Below the pieces are notes generated by a model that made no database searches, was not told the DNA's origin, and was given only the letters and a program-made list of their open reading frames with translations. Of a DNA stretch of 64,000 nt, positions 1-7,699 are shown piece by piece; the first letter of the stretch is position 1; each line of letters begins with the position of its first letter. Source of the stretch: Flavobacterium sp. DG2-3 (GTDB lineage Bacteria; Bacteroidota; Bacteroidia; Flavobacteriales; Flavobacteriaceae). Position numbers and translations under genes: made by a program. The stretch spans positions 38,536 to 102,535 of the forward strand of contig NZ_JAVAMB010000016.1 in NCBI RefSeq assembly GCF_030730925.1, written 5' to 3'.

Positions 1-1
1 T

Positions 2-1969
2 TTAAGTGCGATAAATACTGCTCCTGGAGTTGTGGTTCAAAATAATACAATTAATATATTAGGGAAAGGAACTTCAAGAGTTATGATTGACGGAAGGATT
101 ATTGAATTAACGGGCGAAGAATTGAATAATTTTTTGAAATCAATTTCGGCGGCGGATATTAAGAATATTGAAATTATAAGTAATCCGCCTGCAAAATATG
201 AAGCTGATGGATTTGGCGGACTAATTAATATTGTGATGAAAAAAGGCGTTCGTGATTCTTGGAAGAATTCGACAACGGTTTCTTACGATCAGAATAAATA
301 CGGAATTTTTACTTTGAGAGATAATTTCTTTTACAGCAAAAATAAATTTCGTTTGTCGGCAAGCGTTAATGGAAAAACGGGATATAAAAATGTAGATGAA
401 ATCTCGGACGTTTATTTTGAGGATGGACTTTCGAATTTGAATGCGAGAACAAAAGCAAAAAACGAAAACTTATCAGGAAAATTGGCTTTGGATTATGATT
501 TTTCTGAAAAAACTACGGTTGGCTTTCAAATTTTAAATGATAGAAATAATCCTGATTTTCAATCAGATATTGTGGTTAAAAAGTACAATGCGCAAAATCA
601 ATTGCAAAATTACATTGTCAATAACAGTTTTGCAGACAGGGCATCGGGCAATCAAACCTACAATGCGCATTTGATTACAAAATTGGATACGTTAAACCGA
701 AAATTATCATTTGATGTGGATTATTTTAACTACAACTCAAAATTTGATCGTGAGTTTACTGCAAATAATTATTTAGCAGATGGATCTTTTGTCGATGTGA
801 ATCAGTCCGGAAGAAACATTTCGAATCAGGATATTGATAATTTGAGTTTTAAGGCAGATATGGAACATCCGCTTCAGTCAATGAATTTATCGTATGGAGC
901 TAAAGTGAGCTTTACAAATAGCATAAGCGATGTGCTTTTTTATGATACAATTACTGGAACTCCAGTATTAGATCCCAATCAGTCGAACCGTTTTAAATAC
1001 ACCGAAAATAATCAGGCAGTTTATATTAACGGAGATAAAAAAATAAACGAAAAATGGAAACTTCAATTGGGATTGCGACTTGAAAACACAGAAACTACTG
1101 GATTTTCTGAAACACTGAATCAAGAAACGGCAAATAATTATTTGAAATTGTTTCCAACCTTTTTTGCTTCATACAAAAAGAATGATAATAATACTTTTAG
1201 TTTGAATTATGGAAAAAGAATCAACAGACCTCGTTTTGATTTACTAAATCCGTTCCGAATTTATATTAGCAGTAACAGCTATGCAGAAGGAAATCCGTTT
1301 TTGAAGCCTTCTTTTAGTGATAATTTTGAGTTTGCCCATTCGTATAAAGAAATTTTAAGAACAAGTGTTTTTGTAAACCTGATTACAGATGGTTATGGCG
1401 TTTTATTTACTTCAAACCCAGAAACAAGTACGCAAATCATTACACGTGACAATTATTTTAAAAGTTTGAATTACGGTGTTGGCGAAAGCTATTCGGCGAG
1501 TTTTGCAGAGTGGTGGCAGAGCGAAAATTCATTGTATTTTTTAGGTGCAAAAACAGACTTTATTAAAGACATCAATGCAACGCCATCGAACAGTTTGCAA
1601 ATTGATTTTACGACTAATAATACTTTTGTATTAAGAAAAAATACGAAGCTTCAAATTGATTTTAATTACAGTACGCCTTTTAAAAGCGGTTTGTATGAAA
1701 TAGGTTATGCCTCAAGTTTTAATATTGGATTCAAACAGGATTTGTTGAATAAAACGCTTCAAATTGCACTTCTGGCCAATGATATTTTTAATACATCTTA
1801 TTTAAAAGATTTCACCTCGGTTGTCAATGGCGTAAAGCAAGTGTACAGCAATAACGAAAGCAATCGATTTGTGCGTTTGTCTGTAATTTACAATTTTGGA
1901 AATAAAAAGATAAACGTGAAGGAACGTAATTTTGGTAATCAAGAAGAGAGAAAGAGGGTTTCTAATTAG
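2..1969 (+). CDS. TonB-dependent receptor-like outer-membrane beta-barrel protein (5' truncated)
   Basis: The reading frame is open from base 2 and runs to TAG at 1967-1969, so the true start lies before the window; the GTG at 32 is only an internal codon. The first visible residues (SRVMIDGRIIELTGEEL, then an IEIISNPPAKYEADGFGG stretch) match the end of a TonB-receptor plug domain. About 580 residues of alternating aromatic/polar strands follow, typical of the outer_membrane_beta-barrel family common in Bacteroidota. The last strand ends RLSVIYNFGNKK, followed by a short charged tail. It should sit in the outer membrane; the substrate cannot be read from sequence. The signal peptide, any CarboxypepD_reg-like domain and the TonB box are outside the window. 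Confidence 0.85.
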   Translation, partial: LSAINTAPGVVVQNNTINILGKGTSRVMIDGRIIELTGEELNNFLKSISAADIKNIEIISNPPAKYEADGFGGLINIVMKKGVRDSWKNSTTVSYDQNKYGIFTLRDNFFYSKNKFRLSASVNGKTGYKNVDEISDVYFEDGLSNLNARTKAKNENLSGKLALDYDFSEKTTVGFQILNDRNNPDFQSDIVVKKYNAQNQLQNYIVNNSFADRASGNQTYNAHLITKLDTLNRKLSFDVDYFNYNSKFDREFTANNYLADGSFVDVNQSGRNISNQDIDNLSFKADMEHPLQSMNLSYGAKVSFTNSISDVLFYDTITGTPVLDPNQSNRFKYTENNQAVYINGDKKINEKWKLQLGLRLENTETTGFSETLNQETANNYLKLFPTFFASYKKNDNNTFSLNYGKRINRPRFDLLNPFRIYISSNSYAEGNPFLKPSFSDNFEFAHSYKEILRTSVFVNLITDGYGVLFTSNPETSTQIITRDNYFKSLNYGVGESYSASFAEWWQSENSLYFLGAKTDFIKDINATPSNSLQIDFTTNNTFVLRKNTKLQIDFNYSTPFKSGLYEIGYASSFNIGFKQDLLNKTLQIALLANDIFNTSYLKDFTSVVNGVKQVYSNNESNRFVRLSVIYNFGNKKINVKERNFGNQEERKRVSN

Positions 1970-2057
1970 ATAATGTGTCAATTTGAAAATTAGATAATGA
2001 TAATTGAAATGTGAATATTTTGGGTGTGACCACATTTACAAAAGGCGCTATTTAACA

Positions 2058-2139
2058 AACCGCTTATGTGCGCCTTTCGTAAATGCGGTCGGGCTATCCG
2101 CTCCGCTGCGGCGGATTGCTACTATCCCTCACACGAAAA
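2058..2139. repeat. GC-rich intergenic repeat-like element with internal hairpin
   Basis: A GC-rich patch in an AT-rich gap. It contains CGGGCTATCCGCT at about 2089, then a small hairpin (CCGC...GCGG, about 2098-2114), and ends with ACTATCCCTCAC. I recall similar 'gggctatccgct ... atccct' elements between genes in other Flavobacterium genomes, but only this copy is visible here, so its repeat status is inference. Confidence 0.45.
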
Positions 2140-2154
2140 ATCAATAATGAGAAA

Positions 2155-2253
2155 ATTAGTCAATTAGATAATTAGTCAATTAGATAATGAGTCAATGAGA
2201 TAATGAGTCAATGAGAATTATCTAATTATCAAATTGACTAATTATCTAATTAT
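2155..2253. repeat. 8-bp-period repeat (TCAAT / AGATAAT type) forming a long inverted repeat
   Basis: Alternating octamers of the form TAGTCAAT and TAGATAAT (later GAGTCAAT, GAGATAAT) run from about 2155 to 2215. An inverted copy follows: 2163-2180 pairs perfectly over 18 bp with 2233-2250. A related short copy lies at 1965-2000. The element separates two convergent genes and touches the stop codon of the ZIP gene, so it may act as a bidirectional terminator. Confidence 0.75.
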
Positions 2254-2918
2254 AAAAAGAAAGCTAGTAAAATTCCCAAAACAATCATCGAGACCTTAGC
2301 AATGTTGAATTTATGTCCTTCGCTGCTTTCGAAAATGATTGTTGATGAAATATGGAATAAAATACCAATTACAATGGCTGTTATTTCAGTATAATATTTG
2401 TTTAAAAAAGGCAAATATTCAGAAGCCACAGTTCCTAGCGGTGTCATGATGGCAAAAGTCAGCATGAAGGCAAAAATGGCTTTTTTGTTTAAATCGGCAT
2501 TAATGAAAAATGTCGTTAAGATAACGGCAATAGGCAAGTGGTGAATCGCGATTCCGATTGCTAAACCATGATGGTGACTTACAGGGAAACCTTCTAAAAA
2601 AGCGTGAATGCACAAACTGATAAATAAAAGCCACGGAATCTGAGACATTTTTGCATGCCCGTGAACGTGTCCGTGTTCGGCGCCTTTTGAGAAAAATTCC
2701 AGAATAATCTGGAATAAAATTCCTATCATAATAAAAATTCCGATACTATGATTGTGCGATTCGTAAACCTCTGGCAAAAGATGCATTACGGTTAGAGACA
2801 ATAAAAAAGAACCGCTGAAAGCCAGCAGTAATTTTAAATTGGTTTTGTTGTTTGGTTTTATAAACAAAGCCACGCTATATCCTAAAAGTACAGAAAATAA
2901 GGGTAGTAAATAATTCAT
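2250..2918 (-). CDS. ZIP-family divalent metal transporter
   Basis: A 222-residue integral inner-membrane protein with about eight hydrophobic segments, the usual size for bacterial ZIPs. Family hallmarks are visible: HLLPE at residues 46-50, a His-rich cytoplasmic loop (EHGHVHGH, 81-88) between the third and fourth segments, HAFLEG at 105-110 in TM4 and HHLP at 126-129 in TM5. ZIP proteins move Zn(II), and in some cases Fe(II) or Mn(II), into the cytoplasm; which metal is used here cannot be told. It lies downstream of the methyltransferase gene on the same strand with a gap of about 110 bp. Confidence 0.9.
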   Translation of the reverse strand: MNYLLPLFSVLLGYSVALFIKPNNKTNLKLLLAFSGSFLLSLTVMHLLPEVYESHNHSIGIFIMIGILFQIILEFFSKGAEHGHVHGHAKMSQIPWLLFISLCIHAFLEGFPVSHHHGLAIGIAIHHLPIAVILTTFFINADLNKKAIFAFMLTFAIMTPLGTVASEYLPFLNKYYTEITAIVIGILFHISSTIIFESSEGHKFNIAKVSMIVLGILLAFFL

Positions 2919-3031
2919 TCTTTTTGTTTAAAACAGAAATTATTTTATAAAAATATAAAAATACTAGTGATTTTCTTAACATGTAGAAGATAGTTTCTAT
3001 GTGTTAAAATATTCTTTGGTGTAAATGAATT

Positions 3032-3796
3032 CTATTTAAAAATCATGATTAATCTTTCACTTTCTGTTTTATGGAATTTTTTGAGTTTGTAATCTCCAAA
3101 AATGTCTAGAAGGAAAATTCCCGCTTCGTCCATTAAATCTTGAAAGTCTTTCAAAGTTAGTGCTTTTACTTTCTCTGTAAAATGATATTTTCGGCCTTGG
3201 TCTTCAAAATCAATTTCTTTTAAAATATGTCCGTCTTCAACATATCTTTTGATGTGAAAATCGATATCATCAACGGTTTTTATCTCTTCAGGAACCAGAT
3301 TTTCAATAACGTTTGCCACGTTCATAAAATCAATAACGGCAAACCCATATTCAGACAAGCTTTCTTTAATTGCTTTTAAAGTCGTAAGGTTGTCATCATC
3401 ACTTTCGAAATAGCCAAAACTGGTGAAAAGATTGAAAATAGCATCAAATTTTTCTTCAAAAGGCTCGCGCATGTCGTGCACTTTAAAATGAAGTGTTTCG
3501 TTGCTGTTTTTGCTAGCTTCGGCAATACTGTTCTCAGACAAATCGGCTCCTAAAACATCGTAGCCCAATTGATTTAAATAAATAGAATGACGGCCTTTTC
3601 CGCATGCTAAATCCAAAACTTTTGCTTTCTCAGGCAAGTTAAGATAATGCGTTAAATTGTCCATGAAAATTTGAGCTTCACGATAATTTCGATCCTTATA
3701 AAGAATGTGATAATATGGCGTATCAAACCATGAAGAATACCAGTTTTGATTGTCGTCTTCTTGATTCGGGATGGATTCGTTATGCTTTTGAGACAT
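3032..3796 (-). CDS. class I SAM-dependent methyltransferase
   Basis: 254 residues. Motif I is clear (VLDLACGKGRH at residues 60-70), followed by an acidic residue at the end of strand 2 (GADLSENS) and FDAIFNLFTSFGYF as motif IV. This is the Methyltransf_25/11 type. The substrate cannot be inferred. The gene is divergent from the THUMP-domain methyltransferase, with 111 bp between them. Confidence 0.85.
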   Translation of the reverse strand: MSQKHNESIPNQEDDNQNWYSSWFDTPYYHILYKDRNYREAQIFMDNLTHYLNLPEKAKVLDLACGKGRHSIYLNQLGYDVLGADLSENSIAEASKNSNETLHFKVHDMREPFEEKFDAIFNLFTSFGYFESDDDNLTTLKAIKESLSEYGFAVIDFMNVANVIENLVPEEIKTVDDIDFHIKRYVEDGHILKEIDFEDQGRKYHFTEKVKALTLKDFQDLMDEAGIFLLDIFGDYKLKKFHKTESERLIMIFK

Positions 3797-3823
3797 TTAT
3801 TCTATTTCAATTAATTCAAAGTC

Positions 3824-3848
3824 CGGCAAATTTAGTGTATTTTTGCCG
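3824..3848. promoter_or_regulatory. -7 element inside a small inverted repeat, upstream of the THUMP methyltransferase
   Basis: TATTTTTG (3838-3845) fits TAnnTTTG and lies 63 bp before the ATG at 3908. It is embedded in an inverted repeat, CGGCAAA...TTTGCCG (3824-3848), in the divergent gap. The repeat could be an operator or a chance arrangement. Confidence 0.4.
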
Positions 3849-3907
3849 AAAAATAACTATTTCGCTATCATAGGTAACAGCGATTGGCTTTTTTTAATTG
3901 AAAAGAA

Positions 3908-5071
3908 ATGGAAGAAAATTTTAAAATGATTGCCAAATGTTTTTTTGGCTTTGAAGAAATATTAGAAAACGAATTGCGCGCACTTGGGGCTCAGGATGTT
4001 GAAAAAGGTGTGAGAATGGTGAGCTTTAAAGGAGATAAAGGTTTTATGTATAAAGCCAATTTATCTTTGCGTACTGCACTTAAAGTCTTAAAACCAATTT
4101 ATTCTTTTAGAGCCAATAATGAGCAGGCTTTGTACAAAGGTATTTCGGGTATGAACTGGTCGAAATATTTAAATGCCAATCAGACCTTTGTGATCGATGC
4201 AACGGTGCATTCTACTTATTTCAATCATTCTGAATTTGTTTCTCAGAAATGTAAAGATGCGATTGTAGACCAGTTTAGAGAAAGAACGGGACAAAGACCA
4301 AGTATCGATAAACAGCATCCAGATTTACGTATTAATATCCATATCGATAGAGATCAGGTTTCTGTCGCTTTAGATACTTCTGGAGCTTCACTTCATCAGC
4401 GTGGTTATAGAACGGCTACCAATATTGCGCCTATTAATGAGGTTTTGGCGGCTGGAATTCTTTTATTGTCAGGCTGGGACGGACAAACTCATTTTCTAGA
4501 CCCAATGTGCGGTTCTGGAACTTTCTTGGCAGAAGCGGCAATGATTGCCTGCAACATTCCAGCAAACATCAACAGAAAAGAATTTGCTTTTGAAAAATGG
4601 AAAGATTGGGACAATGATCTTTTTGATACTATTGTTGACAGTTTAATGAAAAAAACGAGAGAGTTTCATTATACGATTAAAGGTTATGACAAAGCGCCAA
4701 GTGCTGTCAGTAAAGCCAAAGACAATATTAGAAATGCCAATTTAGAGGATTATATTTCTATACACGAAGAAAATTTCTTTGATACAGAAAAAGAAACAGA
4801 AGGTAAACTGCATATTGTTTTCAATCCGCCTTATGATGAGCGTTTAGATATCCACATGGAAAGATTCTACGCTAGTATTGGAGACACTTTAAAGAAAAAT
4901 TATCCAGGAACAAACGCTTGGTTTATTACAGCCAATCTAGAAGCCTTAAAATTCGTAGGATTAAAACCTTCAAGAAAAATCAAACTTTTCAACGGAAGTC
5001 TTGAAGCACGTTTGGTAAAATACGAAATGTACGAAGGAAGTAAGAGAACGAAATTTCAGGTTTCTGAATAG
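3908..5071 (+). CDS. THUMP-domain class I RNA methyltransferase (RlmL N-half / YpsC type)
   Basis: 387 residues. The N-terminal part (about 1-160) is a ferredoxin-like plus THUMP RNA-binding module. The C-terminal part is an N2-guanine methyltransferase: DPMCGSGT at 198-205 (SAM binding) and the catalytic FNPPYDERL motif near residue 300. Related proteins methylate guanine N2 in 23S rRNA; the exact base is not deducible. The start ATG at 3908 follows a TAnnTTTG element. The gene is followed by a large perfect inverted repeat. Confidence 0.88.
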   Translation: MEENFKMIAKCFFGFEEILENELRALGAQDVEKGVRMVSFKGDKGFMYKANLSLRTALKVLKPIYSFRANNEQALYKGISGMNWSKYLNANQTFVIDATVHSTYFNHSEFVSQKCKDAIVDQFRERTGQRPSIDKQHPDLRINIHIDRDQVSVALDTSGASLHQRGYRTATNIAPINEVLAAGILLLSGWDGQTHFLDPMCGSGTFLAEAAMIACNIPANINRKEFAFEKWKDWDNDLFDTIVDSLMKKTREFHYTIKGYDKAPSAVSKAKDNIRNANLEDYISIHEENFFDTEKETEGKLHIVFNPPYDERLDIHMERFYASIGDTLKKNYPGTNAWFITANLEALKFVGLKPSRKIKLFNGSLEARLVKYEMYEGSKRTKFQVSE

Positions 5072-5081
5072 TGACAAAGAA

Positions 5082-5211
5082 ACAAAGGTTCAAAGAGGCA
5101 AAGTGAAAACTTTGTCTTGAAAATTTGATTTTTAAAAATATAATTAACTAATAGTTCAGATGTTTAAAGTTTAAGAAGCAAAAGAAAAACTTTGCCTCTT
5201 TGAACCTTTGT
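5082..5211. repeat. CAAAG octamer-period inverted repeat, 23-bp perfect stem
   Basis: The left arm 5082-5104 (CAAAG units spaced 8 bp apart) is the exact reverse complement of 5189-5211, 23 of 23 bp, around an 84-nt AT-rich loop. It lies between two co-directional genes, so transcripts reading through would fold into a long stem just ahead of the next gene. Confidence 0.85.
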
Positions 5212-5236
5212 AACTTTGCAACTTAAAATAAAAAAC

Positions 5237-5473
5237 ATGTCAAAACTACAACTACGAGCTTTTTTATATCAATTAGCAGCTTTTGCAATCTTGTTTATTG
5301 CATTTCGATTTTTAATTGCGGCTTATACAGGATTAACTGGAATCTGGATTCCGCTGACGGCTTTTGTAATTGGAACTATTGTTGGGCCTAAATTTCAAGC
5401 TGTGAGAACCAAAGATGGTGAAAAGCTTTTTATGAAATGGCTTTTTATAAAAGGAATCAAAGAAATTCAATAA
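5237..5473 (+). CDS. small hypothetical membrane protein
   Basis: Start chosen at ATG 5237 (MSKLQLRAFLYQ), giving 78 residues; an upstream in-frame TTG/ATG option would run into the repeat stem. Two hydrophobic helices (about residues 10-30 and 37-52) are followed by a charged C-terminal end (FQAVRTKDGEKLFMKWLFIKG). I do not recognise the family. It is 15 bp upstream of the racemase gene and probably co-transcribed with it. Confidence 0.65.
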   Translation: MSKLQLRAFLYQLAAFAILFIAFRFLIAAYTGLTGIWIPLTAFVIGTIVGPKFQAVRTKDGEKLFMKWLFIKGIKEIQ

Positions 5474-5488
5474 TATAAAAATGGTTAT

Positions 5489-6181
5489 ATGAGGAAAATT
5501 GGACTTATTGGCGGAATCAGCTGGGTTTCTACATCAGATTATTATACTTTAATAAATAAAGGAATCAATGAAAAACTCGGTGGACTAAATTTCTCTGAGT
5601 GTCTAATTTACTCTTTTAATTATGCCGATATTAAAAAGAATAACGATGCCAACGATTGGGATTCGACTTTTACGATGCTTTTCAAAGCTGCAGAAGTTTT
5701 AAAATCGGGCGGGGCACAAGCTATTGTTTTATGTGCCAATACCATGCATTTAATTGCTGATAGACTACAGCAAGAAATTGGTATTCCTCTTATTCATATT
5801 GCAGAAGAAACAGCAATAGAAATCCAGAAAAAAGAAATCAAAAAAGTAGGTTTGCTGGGAACGAAATTTACAATGGAATTAGATTTCTTTAAAGACAAAC
5901 TTGCCGAGAAAGGAATTGAAACTATAATTCCAGAAAGTGAAGAAGTGAAAGATTTTATTCACTACACTATTTTTGAAGAATTAGGAAGAGGAATTGCAAC
6001 CGAGGAAACGAAAAAACGCTATCTGGAAATTGCAAACGAATTAATCAAAAACGGAGCAGAAGGCATTATTTTAGGATGCACCGAAATTCCGCTTGTAATA
6101 AAAGAAGGCGATTTAATTGTTCCTATTTTTGACACTACTTTAATACATACAAAAGCAGCGATTAACTTTCAGTTAGCTTGA
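5489..6181 (+). CDS. aspartate/glutamate racemase family protein
   Basis: 230 residues, the usual size for the cofactor-independent Asp/Glu racemase superfamily. Both catalytic cysteines are present in their motifs: CANTMH (Cys82) and GCTEIP (about residue 196). The N-terminal KIGLIGGISW is typical of the YgeA-like amino-acid racemase group. Substrate specificity (D-Asp, D-Glu or a broader range) is not readable. The 3' end runs into a CTAAG repeat and terminator shared with the convergent DUF6048 gene. Confidence 0.87.
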   Translation: MRKIGLIGGISWVSTSDYYTLINKGINEKLGGLNFSECLIYSFNYADIKKNNDANDWDSTFTMLFKAAEVLKSGGAQAIVLCANTMHLIADRLQQEIGIPLIHIAEETAIEIQKKEIKKVGLLGTKFTMELDFFKDKLAEKGIETIIPESEEVKDFIHYTIFEELGRGIATEETKKRYLEIANELIKNGAEGIILGCTEIPLVIKEGDLIVPIFDTTLIHTKAAINFQLA

Positions 6182-6192
6182 AAAAAGGTGAT

Positions 6193-6313
6193 AAGGTCCT
6201 AAGATGCTAAGGTTCTAAGTTTTCTTTTAGTGTCGTAAAACAGAAAAGCCTCAAATTCAATTTCTTGAATTTGAGGCTTTTTTGCTTAGTTCCTTAGCAC
6301 CTTAGTATCTTAG
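6193..6313. repeat. CTAAG octamer-period inverted repeat enclosing a terminator
   Basis: CTAAG units with an 8-bp period at 6193-6219 are matched in inverse orientation at 6285-6313 (about 18 of 21 bp). Inside lies a strong hairpin, listed separately. The element sits between convergent genes. Confidence 0.75.
6244..6283. terminator. bidirectional intrinsic terminator between racemase and DUF6048 genes
   Basis: A 17-bp perfect stem, AAAAGCCTCAAATTCAA (6244-6260) with its complement at 6265-6281, and a 4-nt loop. T runs leave on one side and A runs on the other, suiting both converging genes. Confidence 0.9.
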
Positions 6314-6326
6314 TAGCTAAAAAAAA

Positions 6327-7178
6327 CTACTTTTTCTTCTTCTTCGCTTCTTCTATTTTGGCATTTTCAGATGCCATTGTTTTTTTCTTGTAAATCGGAA
6401 TAAAGTAAGAAACAGTGTAGTTGAATCCAACTCCAAAACTTCCGTCGTACGTTCTATTAAATCCTGGAATATAGAGATTTTCAAAATTGCCAGGTTCTTT
6501 ATTCATAGCCAAAAGTTTAAGTTGGACACCAAAACCAACAAATACATTATTAAAAACTTTCGCTTTTAATCCTAATGCAACTTCAATCCAAGCAGCTGTA
6601 AGTCCGCTGTACTTTTGGCCTTCATTTATTGGTGGTAATTCTCCCCAATACGGATTTGGATTGTAAATTTTATAATTAATCAGTTCTTGACTAAAAGTAC
6701 TGAATCCGCCACGCATTCCTATCGTGATCAGGTTTTCCATATCTAGCCAGTTTTGGTAAAAATTATAGTCAAAACCTGCTTTTACATAAGTTCCAGTAGC
6801 GGAAGAAGTCAAACGGTCGTCTTCTGTAGTTTTGTCTTCAAAACCCAATTCAGCTGCCAAATAATATTTTTTCGTTAATCGCCAGTCTCCAACAAACTCG
6901 ATTCCTTTATAATCTTTGTCATATAGTCCGCGAGTAAGTTTGTATAGATCAACACCAACACGAAGTCCGTATCGATCTGTCTTTACAACGCTGTCTTTTA
7001 AAATTTCCTTTGGAGCTTCCTTAATTTCAGGTTTAGCCGTTTTTACCTTTTCTGTCTTTGGTTTTTGGGTCACTGTTGAATCCAAATTTTTAGAAATCTC
7101 AGGCACATCCTGAGCATAACCTAAAAACATTGAAAACAATAATGAAATGCTAGAAATAAACTTTAATGTGTGTTTCAT
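6327..7178 (-). CDS. DUF6048 family protein, predicted outer-membrane beta-barrel
   Basis: 283 residues from ATG 7178 (MKHTLKFISS); the longer frame begins with TTG at 7190. A signal peptide ends near GYAQ. A Lys/Glu/Pro-rich linker (about residues 25-65) follows, then a small barrel-like region from YGLRVGVDLYKL onward with repeated aromatic beta-strands. It overlaps the upstream DUF6452 lipoprotein gene by 29 bp, so the two are translationally coupled. The pairing of DUF6452 with DUF6048 is, as I recall, conserved in Flavobacteriia. The molecular role is unknown to me. The protein ends in a run of lysines. Confidence 0.75.
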   Translation of the reverse strand: MKHTLKFISSISLLFSMFLGYAQDVPEISKNLDSTVTQKPKTEKVKTAKPEIKEAPKEILKDSVVKTDRYGLRVGVDLYKLTRGLYDKDYKGIEFVGDWRLTKKYYLAAELGFEDKTTEDDRLTSSATGTYVKAGFDYNFYQNWLDMENLITIGMRGGFSTFSQELINYKIYNPNPYWGELPPINEGQKYSGLTAAWIEVALGLKAKVFNNVFVGFGVQLKLLAMNKEPGNFENLYIPGFNRTYDGSFGVGFNYTVSYFIPIYKKKTMASENAKIEEAKKKKK

Positions 7179-7692
7179 TTTCAGATTCAATGTTAGGGTT
7201 TTCTAAATCAATTCTAGTCATCCAGACAGTATCTCCATCAGGATCAGTACGAATAAAAGGATCGGTGTTATTTAACTGGAAAATAGTTTTAAAGCCGCAA
7301 GCCCTTGAAACATATACATTTTGTGTACTATAGTTAAATTTAAGCACATCAGTATTAACCGCAGCAGGATTTGTGTTTAAAGAATCAAAAGTAAGCTTGA
7401 AAGTTGTGGTGCTATCATTTACTTTTAATGGCAGTAATACTTGGCTTCCGTTGGTTACATATCTTAACGTGTCATCAGCAGCAAGGTTTTCGTTAAAAAC
7501 AATTCCCTGCTCCATTCCCTCGCCAATAACTTGTAAGTTGGTAACGTTTTTAGTTTTTGTCGGATTGGCACTATCATAAAACGTAATCACCAATCTTGGT
7601 GTAGTTGGTGTGTTAGCATCACAGATATCATCTTTCTCACAGCTGGATAAGCCAAAAGTAAAGAGCAGTAAAATAGCGATTATTTTTTTCAT
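7150..7692 (-). CDS. DUF6452 family lipoprotein
   Basis: 180 residues. A clear lipoprotein signal (KKIIAILLLFTFGLSSC) has the lipobox Cys at residue 18, followed by EKDDICD, so it is exported and lipidated. The mature part is beta-rich with several conserved acidic and Thr residues, as in DUF6452. The 3' end overlaps the start of the DUF6048 gene by 29 bp, and the 5' end is 7 bp from the stop of rlmD, so the three genes appear to form one operon. Confidence 0.78.
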   Translation of the reverse strand: MKKIIAILLLFTFGLSSCEKDDICDANTPTTPRLVITFYDSANPTKTKNVTNLQVIGEGMEQGIVFNENLAADDTLRYVTNGSQVLLPLKVNDSTTTFKLTFDSLNTNPAAVNTDVLKFNYSTQNVYVSRACGFKTIFQLNNTDPFIRTDPDGDTVWMTRIDLENPNIESENETHIKVYF

Positions 7693-7699
7693 GTATTTT

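Noticed and set aside
1802..2035. Reverse-strand 77-codon frame overlapping the end of the receptor gene
   Set aside because: It is antisense to a clear beta-barrel coding region and has no recognisable features.
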